Part shown: piece after piece, positions 27,883 to 37,031 of the stretch | How positions within the stretch are numbered: position 1 is the first letter of the stretch | Layout: each line of letters begins with the position of its first letter | Source of the DNA: CAVQBP01 sp964448105 | GTDB lineage: Bacteria; Bacteroidota; Ignavibacteria; Ignavibacteriales; Ignavibacteriaceae | Direction of reading: 5' to 3' | DNA: 64,000 nt | NCBI GenBank assembly: GCA_964448105.1 | Contig: CAYUVK010000010.1 | Coordinates: 1 to 64,000, forward strand | Notes under the pieces: generated by a model | The model's database searches: none | Seen by the model: the letters and a program-made list of their open reading frames with translations, nothing else | What the model was told of the DNA's origin: nothing | Translations under genes and position numbers: made by a program

Positions 27883-28405
27883 TGAAAACCTTCTGGATAG
27901 AATTATTTCTGTCGCTTACGGTGATTCGAATTTTTTAGATAAGATTAGAATTAATCTCTTAGCTTCAAGAAATAATGAAGTTAAAAGACTGCTATCGGAA
28001 TATATAGTTACTGCAAGAGCTATTCGCTCACTTGAACAAGACGAATGCCCGGTTGATATTTTAGAAAACGTAAAAAATAAAACTCTTAAAGAAAATAATT
28101 TATTTTCACCTGTAATAAAATTTTTATATGCTCTTTTATACAAACCGGTTTTAACTGCTGCGGCAGTTTTGATTTTGATCTCCGGGATGTTGTTCTTCAT
28201 TTTATTTAACAAAACTAATGATAATCAATATTCCGAAGCACAAATTAAATTGGCTGAAAAGCAGGTAAAGCAATCGCTTGTACTGGTTAATAAAATTTTT
28301 TATAGAACTGCAAACAAAGTAGAATATGATATTCTAAAGGAACAGGTTGCGAAACCGGTTCACGAAGGAATTTCAACAATTAACGATCTTTTTAAAGGAG
28401 GATGA
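27860..28405 (+). CDS. Single-pass membrane protein, putative anti-sigma factor
   Basis: 181 aa: an N-terminal cytoplasmic region of about 90 residues, one membrane helix (about 94-116, KPVLTAAAVLILISGMLFFI) and a C-terminal region of about 65 residues. The topology and the 23-nt overlap with the sigma gene fit an ECF anti-sigma factor. A zinc-binding HxxxCxxC motif is absent, so it is not a ZAS-type. The role is inferred from position and topology. Confidence 0.65.
   Translation: MKSQFQINENLLDRIISVAYGDSNFLDKIRINLLASRNNEVKRLLSEYIVTARAIRSLEQDECPVDILENVKNKTLKENNLFSPVIKFLYALLYKPVLTAAAVLILISGMLFFILFNKTNDNQYSEAQIKLAEKQVKQSLVLVNKIFYRTANKVEYDILKEQVAKPVHEGISTINDLFKGG
28394..28401 (+). promoter_or_regulatory. 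Strong Shine-Dalgarno that sets the start at 28410
   Basis: AAAGGAGG lies 8 nt before the ATG at 28410. A longer frame opens at 28347 inside the preceding gene, but this site and the signal peptide beginning at 28410 show where translation starts. Confidence 0.7.
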
Positions 28406-28409
28406 AAAA

Positions 28410-28976
28410 ATGAAAAATTTAATAAAATTATTTCCGGTTGTAATCTTGTTCTTCTCAATAAACTTGCCTGCACAGGAAAAATATGATTATTCGAACGATC
28501 CGGGTTATGTAGATTTTGGTGATCTGTCAAAATTTCAAGACGATAGTGATGTTACAGAAGTGCTTGTAGAAAGTAATTTATTAAAACTGGTTGCCAATGC
28601 AACAAAAAATAGTGATACGGCTTTATATGATCTATTAAGCGGGCTTAAGCTTGTAAAGGTAAATTCATTTATGAGTCCGGAAAAAAATAAAGACGAACTG
28701 ATCCAGAAAATGGAAAGCATAAACAAAAAGCTGGTTTCAAAAAACTGGGACAGGATTGTATATGTTAAAAGCCACGGCGAATATACTAATGTATTTATTA
28801 AATCATCTAATTCCGATAATACCATTTACGGGCTTGCAGTTACAACATATCAAAAGGACGGTGAGGCATCATTTGTAAATATTGTTGGAAAAATTAATCT
28901 TGAAAGCATTGGAAGACTGGGTGCCAAATTTGATATCCCCTCACTTGGGAAAATTCATAAAAAGAAAGAGGATTAA
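28410..28976 (+). CDS. Exported DUF4252-like protein
   Basis: 188 aa from the ATG chosen by its ribosome site. A Sec signal peptide (MKNLIKLFPVVILFFSINLPA, then QE) precedes a compact alpha/beta domain starting YVDFGDLSKF, with VTEVLVESNLLKLVA, as in the DUF4252 family. DUF4252 genes are often found with ECF sigma/anti-sigma pairs in FCB-group bacteria; their function is unknown. It ends 1 nt before the next, related gene, so the set is one operon. Confidence 0.7.
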   Translation: MKNLIKLFPVVILFFSINLPAQEKYDYSNDPGYVDFGDLSKFQDDSDVTEVLVESNLLKLVANATKNSDTALYDLLSGLKLVKVNSFMSPEKNKDELIQKMESINKKLVSKNWDRIVYVKSHGEYTNVFIKSSNSDNTIYGLAVTTYQKDGEASFVNIVGKINLESIGRLGAKFDIPSLGKIHKKKED

Positions 28977-28977
28977 C

Positions 28978-29520
28978 ATGAAAGCCAAATATTTTTTAAT
29001 CCCGGTTATATTAATATTATCGTCATCAGTTTTTACAGGATGCATTGGCGTTGATAATGATTTTAGGGAAGTAAAATCTTTGGTAATGAATTCTACTAAT
29101 GAAAAATATTATAAAGATGTAGAATTTTCTGTTGGTCCATTGGGTTTATCACTCGCAAGGCTTATTGTAAAACTTAATGATGATGATGAAGAAGCAGAAA
29201 TAATTCTCAACAATATCTCCGAAGTTCAAATCGGTGTTTATAAAAAAAGTAATTTGGATTATAAACATTACGACTATTCTTTCTTCAAAGATATTGATAA
29301 TAAACTAAGGGAAGAAAACTGGCATTTTATAGTAAAGCATGTTGAACGAAATGAATTGACCGGAATATATGTTAAATACCAGGATGAAGATATTAATAAG
29401 TTGTATGTAATCAATATAGAAAATGATAAACTTTCTCTTGTAAGAGTTGAGGGAAACCTTGAAAATATTATAACTTATGCTATTAAAGACAAAGGGTTTG
29501 ATAGAGTGAACTTTAGATAA
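28978..29520 (+). CDS. DUF4252-like lipoprotein
   Basis: 180 aa. The lipobox FTGC (C22) ends the signal peptide. The start at 28978 is favoured over the upstream in-frame start (28882), which lies inside the previous gene. The mature domain resembles the preceding protein (FREVKSLVMNSTNEKYYKDV, then FSVGPLGLSLARLIV, and the later NWHFIVKHVERNELTGIYVK), so the two are probably diverged paralogues. It is the last gene of the sigma operon and sits in a membrane. Confidence 0.65.
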   Translation: MKAKYFLIPVILILSSSVFTGCIGVDNDFREVKSLVMNSTNEKYYKDVEFSVGPLGLSLARLIVKLNDDDEEAEIILNNISEVQIGVYKKSNLDYKHYDYSFFKDIDNKLREENWHFIVKHVERNELTGIYVKYQDEDINKLYVINIENDKLSLVRVEGNLENIITYAIKDKGFDRVNFR

Positions 29521-29555
29521 TGAATTGTATTTTAGTCAGAATTTTAAGTGAATAT

Positions 29556-30392
29556 TTATCTTTCGAAATGAATAAATGTAAAATATTTTTCTGAGAAAAT
29601 TCTTTCTGCTGTCTTTGCTTTTTCTAAATTAGAAAATATTCCGAATAAAGTTGAACCGCTTCCGGTCATAAGCGCAAATTCAGCTCTAAGTTTATATAAA
29701 TCATTTTTTATTTTCCCGACTTCCGGGTATTCTTCAAATACAACTTCTTCAAATTCATTGACAACAATTCCTTTTAATTCTGAAAAATCTTTGAATTCAT
29801 TTTTTATAATTTCATTTAAACTATTAGCAGGTTTTTTAGAATTAACTTTAGCATAAGCCCATGGAGTTGAAACATGAACTCCGGGATTTATAATTAAAAC
29901 CGGGTTTTTAATTTTAAAATTTATCTGATTTAAAATCTCACCTTTTTCTTCTGCAAACATTGGTTTTGGATCTAAAAAGAAAGGAACATCCGAACCAAGT
30001 TGTACTGCAATATCAAATAATTCATTTCCGGACAAATTTAAATTGAACAATTTATTTAATGCAAGTAAAGTTGATGCAGCATTAGAACTCCCGCCTCCCA
30101 AACCTGCACCAATAGGAATATTTTTTTTTAGAATAATTTCCACCAGCAAAATTTTGTTTATATGCTTTTCAAGCAGATTCTTAGTTTTTATAATTAAGTT
30201 ATCTGATTCCGACGTTAAATTTTTATTGGTACTCTGAAAAGAAAATTTATTAGATTTTTTTATTATTAATTCATCGTGCAGCTGAATAGGATAAAATATT
30301 GTTTCAATATTATGGTACCCGTCGGGACGTTTTGATATAATATTTAACCCGAAGTTAATTTTTGCAAAAGAATTTAATGTAATTCTCTCCAT
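29556..30392 (-). CDS. ispE: 4-diphosphocytidyl-2-C-methyl-D-erythritol kinase
   Basis: 278 aa GHMP kinase of the MEP isoprenoid pathway. It has the N-terminal SFAKINFGL (K11), RPDGYHNIET (22-31), the ATP loop PIGAGLGGGSSNAA (93-106) and QLGSDVPFF (131-139) with catalytic D135. It phosphorylates the 2-hydroxyl of CDP-methylerythritol in the cytoplasm. It is the last gene of the minus-strand series, 77 nt after the homocysteine methyltransferase gene. Confidence 0.95.
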   Translation of the reverse strand: MERITLNSFAKINFGLNIISKRPDGYHNIETIFYPIQLHDELIIKKSNKFSFQSTNKNLTSESDNLIIKTKNLLEKHINKILLVEIILKKNIPIGAGLGGGSSNAASTLLALNKLFNLNLSGNELFDIAVQLGSDVPFFLDPKPMFAEEKGEILNQINFKIKNPVLIINPGVHVSTPWAYAKVNSKKPANSLNEIIKNEFKDFSELKGIVVNEFEEVVFEEYPEVGKIKNDLYKLRAEFALMTGSGSTLFGIFSNLEKAKTAERIFSEKYFTFIHFER

Positions 30393-30469
30393 GAGCTGGC
30401 TTTGAAGTGGTATTTACTAATTTTTCGAACTAATTTTTTTCTAATTTCAACAATATTTTTTAAGAAGGT

Positions 30470-31348
30470 TTATTCGTTAAAAAGATCTCTTAACTCCTGA
30501 ATATGTGAAGGAGTTGAACCACAACACGCTCCAATAAAGGATGGTTTTTTATTAAAAACTGATTTTAATAATTTTTGATAATGTCTTGGTGAAATTGAAT
30601 TCTTAATGATATCATCGGTATAATCTCCGGTACCTAAATTCATATAAACACCCCAGTTAAAATTAAACTCCACCTCGTTTAATATAGTTAAAAAAACTTC
30701 TGAATTAATACAGTTAAAACTAATTGCTAGAGGATTAAAACTTAATATGAAATAAATTGCATTCTTTATTTTATAGTCATCCAACAAATTATATCCATCA
30801 ACGGAAAACAAACTTAGTATAAAAGGGAAATCGTTTTTACTGCAATATTCACAAATTACTTTAATCTCATCAAAGTGGCTGTGTGTTTCATTCAAAATGA
30901 AATCGACACCGTTTTCAAATAACAAATCGATATGCTTTTGATGATTGAATTCAAGTTCTTTTTGAGTTAAAGTTCTTTTTACCTGGTAACAATCTTCAGC
31001 AGGCGCATTGGAACCGGCTACAAAAACCGGGTAAGTCTTAACCGCACTCTTTGCCAATTCAACGTTCTTTTTAACAAGTAACTCAGATGAGACGTCCGAA
31101 TTTTTTGTTGCTGCAGGATTTGTTCTAAAAGTATTCGTTGTAATTATATCTGCTCCAGCTTCGATATATTCCCTATGAATTTCAACTATTACATCCGGGT
31201 GTTCAATACTTACTTTTGACATCCAGAGATTGTCGTCCTTTTTTTCCGCTCTCTGCTGCAGCAAGCTTCCCATTGCACCATCCAATATCAAAGGTCTTCC
31301 GATTCTTCTTGAAAAAGAGAAAGGATTTATACTGCTATTCAAAAACAT
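30470..31348 (-). CDS. Homocysteine S-methyltransferase family protein
   Basis: 292 aa. The Zn ligands are C213 (FNCIN), C275 and C276 (GACCGS), preceded by the barrel signature ILDGAMGSLLQQR (21-33) and EAGADIITTNTFRTNP (63-78). It transfers a methyl group, likely from S-methylmethionine or a similar donor, to homocysteine. It lacks the folate and cobalamin domains of MetH, so it acts alone. Its start overlaps the upstream glycosyltransferase gene by 14 nt, an odd pairing of functions. Confidence 0.88.
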   Translation of the reverse strand: MFLNSSINPFSFSRRIGRPLILDGAMGSLLQQRAEKKDDNLWMSKVSIEHPDVIVEIHREYIEAGADIITTNTFRTNPAATKNSDVSSELLVKKNVELAKSAVKTYPVFVAGSNAPAEDCYQVKRTLTQKELEFNHQKHIDLLFENGVDFILNETHSHFDEIKVICEYCSKNDFPFILSLFSVDGYNLLDDYKIKNAIYFILSFNPLAISFNCINSEVFLTILNEVEFNFNWGVYMNLGTGDYTDDIIKNSISPRHYQKLLKSVFNKKPSFIGACCGSTPSHIQELRDLFNE

Positions 31349-32474
31349 TTAGATTTCTTCTTCCATAATATGAATTAACCCCATCAATAATTTTATTTAA
31401 ATCGATCATTTGTATACATTCAAGATTATATGGGCAGACTTTTTTCCAGCAAGGAGAACAAAAGAGATTTTCCTGGTAAATTTTAATTCCGCGGTCATAA
31501 AGATCAATTTCGGTCCAGCAGCTTACTCCAAACCAAACGATAATATATTTTTTCAAAGCAATTCCAAGATGCATTCCGAAAGAGTCACCGGTTATAATTA
31601 AATTTGAAATATCTTCAAAACATGCACCGCGCCTTACGCCTAAATTTGTCGGTGTATTTATAATTTTTCCTACGAAGTGTGAATAAATTTCATTATTTCT
31701 TTCAGTATCTTCAGGCCCACCCAGCAGCACAATTTTAAATTTTTCCAACCTTAATAATTTTTCTATCAAATTGATATGCTGTTTGATTGTCATCTTTTTA
31801 TTTGGATAAAGATTCGCACAGCCCGTATTAAATCCAACTACAAAATCATTTTTAGTTATACCGGTTTTGTCTTTATAATTTCTAATAAAATCTTTTTCTT
31901 CTTCTGTAAAATTAAAAACATATTCATCTCTTTTATGTTCCAGTTCAAATGTTTCGGCAAGATAATCCTGCCCGGTTCGTTGATTTATTCTGAATTTAAG
32001 ATGATCATCCATCCCAAGATTAAAATTATAAGATGCTCCTTCGTTAATCGGAATAATTTTCCCGTCTTCGTTTAATCCGAATCCAAGTTTATTTTTTGCC
32101 TTAAGAGAATTTGTTAATGCACATGCTTTTTGTGATTTGTCTACGTTCATTACATAATCGAATTCCATTTCATTTAAAATAGCCAATGATTCGGCATCGT
32201 AAGAAAAAACCTGGTGAATATATTGATTACTAAAAAGCAGCGGTGCCGATATTTTTAAGGTTAACCAGTAAATTGTTGATTCGCGGAATTTCCTTTTTAA
32301 CGCCGGGAGCTGGGCAGTAGTCATCAATACATCACCCATTGCATCAAGATTAATAATTAAAATCTTTGTCCCGATTGGAATATTGTCTTTGCATCCATCC
32401 ATCCAGCAGTTATGATCGGGATAACAAGGTTTGTAACCGGTAAATCTTTTACACGACGGAACAGGTTTAATCAT
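31335..32474 (-). CDS. GT9-family (heptosyltransferase-like) glycosyltransferase with N-terminal Cys cluster
   Basis: 379 aa. An N-terminal cysteine set (C8, C17, C23, C28) precedes the GT9 domain, which starts ILIINLDAMGDVLMTTAQLP (39-58). Near the C-terminus there is a second set (CSPCWKKVCPYNLEC). GT9 enzymes add heptose or similar sugars to the LPS core at the inner membrane. The acceptor site region is GDSFGMHLGIAL. It overlaps the first GT9 gene by 4 nt. Confidence 0.85.
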   Translation of the reverse strand: MIKPVPSCKRFTGYKPCYPDHNCWMDGCKDNIPIGTKILIINLDAMGDVLMTTAQLPALKRKFRESTIYWLTLKISAPLLFSNQYIHQVFSYDAESLAILNEMEFDYVMNVDKSQKACALTNSLKAKNKLGFGLNEDGKIIPINEGASYNFNLGMDDHLKFRINQRTGQDYLAETFELEHKRDEYVFNFTEEEKDFIRNYKDKTGITKNDFVVGFNTGCANLYPNKKMTIKQHINLIEKLLRLEKFKIVLLGGPEDTERNNEIYSHFVGKIINTPTNLGVRRGACFEDISNLIITGDSFGMHLGIALKKYIIVWFGVSCWTEIDLYDRGIKIYQENLFCSPCWKKVCPYNLECIQMIDLNKIIDGVNSYYGRRNLNVFE

Positions 32475-33589
32475 TTTACAGAAAACTCCGTTAATCTTTT
32501 TTCCAGGAAAGGTACGAATTTATTTTTTACTTCTTCAAAATCCATATTTCCCAGGTTAGAATTTTTAGTTGATACACAATCAAAATCACCACCGTAAGGT
32601 GACCAGATCATATCATCGGTATCATGTACATAAATACCAAATACCGGAATATGAAATGCTGCAGCAATATGAACTGCTGCGGTATCGGGTGTAAACAGAA
32701 TATTTAAATTTGAAATTATTGCAGCAAACTCATCAAAAATTTCAGAACTGAATATTGCAGCCTGTCTGTCAGTTTCCGGGTTTGAGTTATCTTGAATCAT
32801 TTCATTTGCATAATGTAAATCTTTTGGCGCTGATAAAATTAAAACATTCCACTCTAATTGTCCCGCAGGTATTTTATAATTTAATAATAATTTAATTAAA
32901 GATTTAAATCTTTCAACACCCCAAAACCGTGCATCACTTCCCGATGAAATGTTCATTCCTATTAAAAAATTTTTTTGCTTAAAAGTTTCTTTAAGAAAAT
33001 CTTCTGCTTTTTTTGATGATTGGTATAATGGATAATAACCAATCCAGTTTATTGAATTATCAATCCTTACATTAAACAATTTGGCAATCTCAAGCAGTCT
33101 GGTAACTACATGAATACTCTTCGAATCTAATCTAGGAACAGTTTTACTATATATAATTTTATTTTCTTTTTCTAATCCGAACTTATTTTCTACACTGCTT
33201 AATGCAATGATATAGCTGACGGTTGTGGAAACGTCGTCATGTAAATCAACAACCGTGTTAATATTTTCTTTCTTGATAAAACTAAGGACTTCTATTATTC
33301 CCTTAAAACCTTTTTTGAATATAACTATTTCATCGATATCAGGATTATTACTATAAATAAAATAATTTTTTTTATCTGCAAGAATATAAATTTTAGGATT
33401 CAACTTTTTTTTCAATAAATGTAAAAGGGGAGTAGTTACCAATGCATCACCGATCCTATTCAATCTTATAAACAATATTTTGGATGATTTATTTGACGAT
33501 TCTACTTTTTTATTTCTACTAAACTTTGAAATAAATAGGAGAAGCCGAAGTAAAATATTCTTAAAAAATGTCTCAATTTTTTTCATCAA
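32471..33589 (-). CDS. GT9-family (heptosyltransferase-like) glycosyltransferase
   Basis: 372 aa. The GT9 core starts KILFIRLNRIGDALVTTPLL (37-56); the nucleotide-sugar site is in LNILFTPDTAAVHIAAAFHI with IVIFK before it. It lacks the terminal cysteine cluster of its downstream neighbour. The two overlap by 4 nt and probably act one after the other on a lipopolysaccharide or surface glycan. The first 30 residues are a basic, hydrophobic segment that may hold the protein at the membrane. Confidence 0.85.
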   Translation of the reverse strand: MMKKIETFFKNILLRLLLFISKFSRNKKVESSNKSSKILFIRLNRIGDALVTTPLLHLLKKKLNPKIYILADKKNYFIYSNNPDIDEIVIFKKGFKGIIEVLSFIKKENINTVVDLHDDVSTTVSYIIALSSVENKFGLEKENKIIYSKTVPRLDSKSIHVVTRLLEIAKLFNVRIDNSINWIGYYPLYQSSKKAEDFLKETFKQKNFLIGMNISSGSDARFWGVERFKSLIKLLLNYKIPAGQLEWNVLILSAPKDLHYANEMIQDNSNPETDRQAAIFSSEIFDEFAAIISNLNILFTPDTAAVHIAAAFHIPVFGIYVHDTDDMIWSPYGGDFDCVSTKNSNLGNMDFEEVKNKFVPFLEKRLTEFSVK

Positions 33590-33750
33590 TGACTATTTTA
33601 TTAAATTCTTTACCCGGAATTTTGCTGCCCTGTTCTACCAAATGAATTTATTTTATTTCTTAAATCAAAGATCGTTAATCCTTATGCTTAAATCAATTCT
33701 AATACTACTAAATGTTTGATAAAAAATAAAAGTTTTGAGGAATATTTAAA

Positions 33751-34989
33751 TTATTTAGATTTTTTATGCTTACGTCTTTCAAGGTTTGGAAGAAAGCCTG
33801 TGATTAAACCAATTAAAGGCAAAAAGGCACAGATCTGGTAAACGAAAAATATGCTTGTCTTATCTGCAAGTTCACCAAGGACAGCCGAACCTATGCCTCC
33901 CATCCCAAAAGCAAATCCATAGAATAATCCCGAGATCATCCCAACTTTAGCTGGCAACAATTCCTGTGCATAAACTAATATTGCAGGAAATGCAGAAGCC
34001 AGGATAATTCCAACACATACTAACAGAATAGTTGTCCAAAAAAGATCTGCATGCGGTAACAAAAGAGTAAATGGTGCAGAACCAAGTATTGAAATCCATA
34101 TAATATATTTTCTTCCAAAACGGTCGCTTAAAGGTCCGCCGATTACTGTCCCGATTACGATTGCTAAAGAAAAAGCAAACAGAAAAATCTGTGAACTTTG
34201 GATTGAAACGTTAAATTTTGATATTAAATAGAAAGTAAGATAGCTCGATATGCTTGCTATATAAAAATATTTTGAAAAGATTAATACAAGCAATATAAAT
34301 ATTGAAAAGGATATTTTCTTTTTTGAAATAGTAGGATGAACTTCGATTTCTTTTAATGAATTGCTTTGCTTAATTTGTGAAGCATGCTTTTTGTACCATC
34401 CGCCAACCTTTGTTAATACCGACATTGCAAGAAGTGCCAAAATTGAAAACCAGATAATATTTGATATGCCTGACCCGGTAATTACTATTGCAGCCAGCAA
34501 TGGACCGATTGAAGCTCCAATTCTCCCGCCAAGCTGGAATATTGATTGTGCAGTCCCGCGTTTCTCGGAAGATACCAGATAAGCAACACGCGCTGCTTCC
34601 GGGTGAAAAACTGAAGAACCTACGCCAATTAATCCAACTGCAATTAAAATCACTCCATAGCTTTGTGAGAATGATAAAAGTACTAGCCCGGCAAGAGTAA
34701 AGCCCATTCCGGCTGCAAGTGAATAAGGTTTAGGCTTTTTATCGGTGTAATGACCAACCGCGGGCTGAAATATGGAAGCGGTTAGCTGGAAAGTTAATGT
34801 AATAAAACCTATATGAACAAAATCGAGGTTAAAGGAATCCTTTAATAACGGGTAGATCGCCGGAATAAGCGACTGCATTGTATCGTTAAGCATATGAGAA
34901 AAACTGATTGCAAAAAGAATCGGCAGAGCAATCTTCCCGCTTAAACTATTCACATCATTTAATTGATTTTTGATTGTACCGTTCTTCAT
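33751..34989 (-). CDS. MFS transporter, fosmidomycin-resistance-like
   Basis: 412 aa with about 12 hydrophobic helices. SHMLNDTMQSLIPAIYPLLK (31-50) is the first-helix signature of the Fsr/MFS-exporter subgroup, and GPLSDRFGRKYI and GHYTDKKPKP are the MFS loop motifs. It probably exports small toxic compounds by proton antiport. It precedes the GT9 genes by 161 nt and need not be in their operon. The substrate is not known. Confidence 0.85.
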   Translation of the reverse strand: MKNGTIKNQLNDVNSLSGKIALPILFAISFSHMLNDTMQSLIPAIYPLLKDSFNLDFVHIGFITLTFQLTASIFQPAVGHYTDKKPKPYSLAAGMGFTLAGLVLLSFSQSYGVILIAVGLIGVGSSVFHPEAARVAYLVSSEKRGTAQSIFQLGGRIGASIGPLLAAIVITGSGISNIIWFSILALLAMSVLTKVGGWYKKHASQIKQSNSLKEIEVHPTISKKKISFSIFILLVLIFSKYFYIASISSYLTFYLISKFNVSIQSSQIFLFAFSLAIVIGTVIGGPLSDRFGRKYIIWISILGSAPFTLLLPHADLFWTTILLVCVGIILASAFPAILVYAQELLPAKVGMISGLFYGFAFGMGGIGSAVLGELADKTSIFFVYQICAFLPLIGLITGFLPNLERRKHKKSK

Positions 34990-35327
34990 ATAAAATATTG
35001 CAGCTGTTTAATTGAGTCGCTAAAAGAAATGTAAAATTAATAAAGAAAAACCAGGGGAGCAATTTTACAGGCTTTAGAAGTTAATAGTCTCTTTTTTAAG
35101 GTTATCCCTAATGGTAAATTATATTACTGAAAAAAGTATTTATCAACAGTTGATTCTTACAAATATATTGTCTAATATTTTCCAGTAATTTTTAATTCAA
35201 TAAAGATATTTGTTCTGCACTTGGCGGAGAGTGTTAGAGCGCGTTTTTGTTTTCATTTTCACTTCTAGATATACTTTCTTAACAATCTCCACAGGAGTAA
35301 TAATATTTAATCAACAATTTATTTTTA
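34990..35327. other. Divergent intergenic region
   Basis: 338 nt. A short stretch around 35220-35250 (gcggagagtgttagagcgcg) is more GC-rich than the surroundings but forms no stem I can see. No coding sequence, RNA or defensible promoter. Confidence 0.35.
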
Positions 35328-35339
35328 ATGGAGGGTGTT

Positions 35340-35858
35340 ATGTCTAGTATAAAAAATTATTTTTTTTCTCCTCTGATTCTTTCAATCCTTGTATTTCTGT
35401 TCTCAGCGTGTCAAGAGCAGAAAAAAGAAGTAAACATTGAACCAGTAGTTAATTCCTATGTGGATGTATGGAATACCGGTGATGTAGATAAGCTCGATTC
35501 CATTGTAACTCAAAATTTTGAGTTGAGAATTGATCCTACATTTAAACCCCTAATCGGAATTGATTCATTGAAAAAAGCAATTATGGAAACAAGAAAAATG
35601 TTCCCGGATTTCACAGTCAATATCGAGCAAAAAATTCTTACTGGAGATACTGTTTTACTTGGAACCTGGACAATAGAGGGAACATATTCGGGAGATATGG
35701 AATCACCAATGGAAAGTAAAAAAATATCCACACCGGGCTTCAGTGTAATTTTCTTTTCAAATAATAAGATTACCGGTGAATGGATTGCGTATAGTGATTT
35801 AACATTTATGAAACAACTTGGATTTTCTTTAGTTCCTCCAAAAGAATCTAAAAAGTAA
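35340..35858 (+). CDS. SnoaL-like (NTF2-fold) lipoprotein
   Basis: 172 aa from the ATG at 35340. The ATG at 35328 is less likely because the ribosome site GGAGGG (35330-35335) lies over it. The signal peptide ends with lipobox FSAC (C24). The domain YVDVWNTGDVDKLDSIV, then FPDFTVNIEQKILTGDTVLL and GTWTIEGTYSG, matches the ester-cyclase/SnoaL-like NTF2 fold. Function is unknown; such lipoproteins may bind small hydrophobic ligands. Confidence 0.75.
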   Translation: MSSIKNYFFSPLILSILVFLFSACQEQKKEVNIEPVVNSYVDVWNTGDVDKLDSIVTQNFELRIDPTFKPLIGIDSLKKAIMETRKMFPDFTVNIEQKILTGDTVLLGTWTIEGTYSGDMESPMESKKISTPGFSVIFFSNNKITGEWIAYSDLTFMKQLGFSLVPPKESKK

Positions 35859-36014
35859 TTATTTGTTTTATTAATTGTAATGAATAAATCTTTTATTATT
35901 TCATTCTATGATTGATTAAGAATTATGGAATAGCAGATAATCATTTGGTTAATTATCCTTCAAGAATAATGCAGATTTAATTTAGATGTAATTTAAAAAA
36001 AAAGGAGGTGCATT

Positions 36015-36401
36015 GTGAAGTTAAAATCACTTTTAATAATTAATGCTATTATAACCGTTATTTTTGGAATTGCATTTGTTATTATTCCATGGCAAGTCTA
36101 TTCTTTTTACGGTATAGAACCAAACCCGCAATTGAATTATATGGCTAAGCTTTTTGGTGCTGCTTTAATTGCATTTGCTGTTTTATCATGGTATGCTAGA
36201 AATTCAGTTAGTTCCGATTCTCTGAAAGCGATTGTTCTAGCATTTTTTGTAGGTGATGTAATCGGATTTATTATAACCTTTTTTGGTCAGTTAGAGAAGG
36301 TAGTAAATGATTTAGGCTGGTTGAATGTTGTAATTTACTTCTTTTTAGCTATTGGATTTGCTTATTTTCAATTCAGAAAATCTTCTGAAACTGAAACATA
36401 A
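36015..36401 (+). CDS. Small four-helix membrane protein
   Basis: 128 aa starting at a GTG preceded by AAAGGAGGTG (36001-36010), which decides the start. There are four hydrophobic helices (about 3-27, 42-62, 70-90 and 100-120), and it contains no cysteine or catalytic motif. I do not recognise a family; it may be a DoxX/DUF4345-like protein. It lies 156 nt after the SnoaL-like gene. Confidence 0.65.
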   Translation: MKLKSLLIINAIITVIFGIAFVIIPWQVYSFYGIEPNPQLNYMAKLFGAALIAFAVLSWYARNSVSSDSLKAIVLAFFVGDVIGFIITFFGQLEKVVNDLGWLNVVIYFFLAIGFAYFQFRKSSETET

Positions 36402-36478
36402 TATACTAATGCTCATAATATAATGGTTATTGAGGGAATCGCGAAGTTATAAAATATTTAATGAAAGGAGGTGATTTA

Positions 36479-36772
36479 ATGGCTACTTATATTACCTTAC
36501 TTAGTTTTACAAATAAGGGTATTGAAAACATAAAGGACAGTCCTTCGCGCCTGGATAAAGCAAAAGAACTGTTTAAATCAATGGGGGCAGAATTGAAAGA
36601 ATATTACCTTGTTACAGGAAGATATGATGCCGTTGTTATATCCGAAGCACCCGATGATGAAACAATTGCTAAACTATCACTTTCAGTTGCTTCAGCAGGT
36701 GCTGTTCGAACCGAAACTCTTCGTGCATATCCGGAAAAAGATTATCGTAAAATTATATCGGCTTTGCCTTAA
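36479..36772 (+). CDS. GYD-domain protein
   Basis: 97 aa from the ATG at 36479, chosen because AAAGGAGGTGA lies just before it; an in-frame ATG at 36461 precedes the ribosome site and is not used. YITLLSFTNKGIENIKDSPS (4-23) and YLVTGRYDAVVISEAPDDE (39-57) carry the GYD signature. These proteins form a small ferredoxin-like fold with no settled function and are often linked to molybdenum-enzyme or stress genes; the molybdenum hydroxylase genes follow here. Confidence 0.85.
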   Translation: MATYITLLSFTNKGIENIKDSPSRLDKAKELFKSMGAELKEYYLVTGRYDAVVISEAPDDETIAKLSLSVASAGAVRTETLRAYPEKDYRKIISALP

Positions 36773-36804
36773 GGCAATTTTATTAATATTGTTGTATTAA
36801 TATG

Positions 36805-36824
36805 GAGGGATTCCCTCATTTTTT
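36805..36824 (+). terminator. Rho-independent terminator after GYD gene
   Basis: GAGGG (36805-36809), loop ATT, CCCTC (36813-36817), followed by A and six T. It lies 32 nt after the stop of the GYD gene. The stem is short but GC-rich and the T-tract is clean. Confidence 0.6.
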
Positions 36825-37031
36825 GTTTATCTTAAAAAGACAATTAACACCGATATTCTGCATGGATTGAAGAAAAACAAAGCCCGATAATTTATTAATT
36901 TTGTATTTTTTATTTTAAAAAAACTTGTTAATTTGAAAACAGAAAGAGTTCAATATTTTACGTGTTCGATATGTAATTAATTTGAGGGCTCAAAATTATT
37001 ATTAATATTTAACCGGGGAAAGGGGTTGAAT

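Noticed and set aside
29556..34989. A functional link between ispE and the fosmidomycin-resistance-like transporter
   Set aside because: They lie three genes apart and the transporter subgroup is broad; adjacency alone does not support it.
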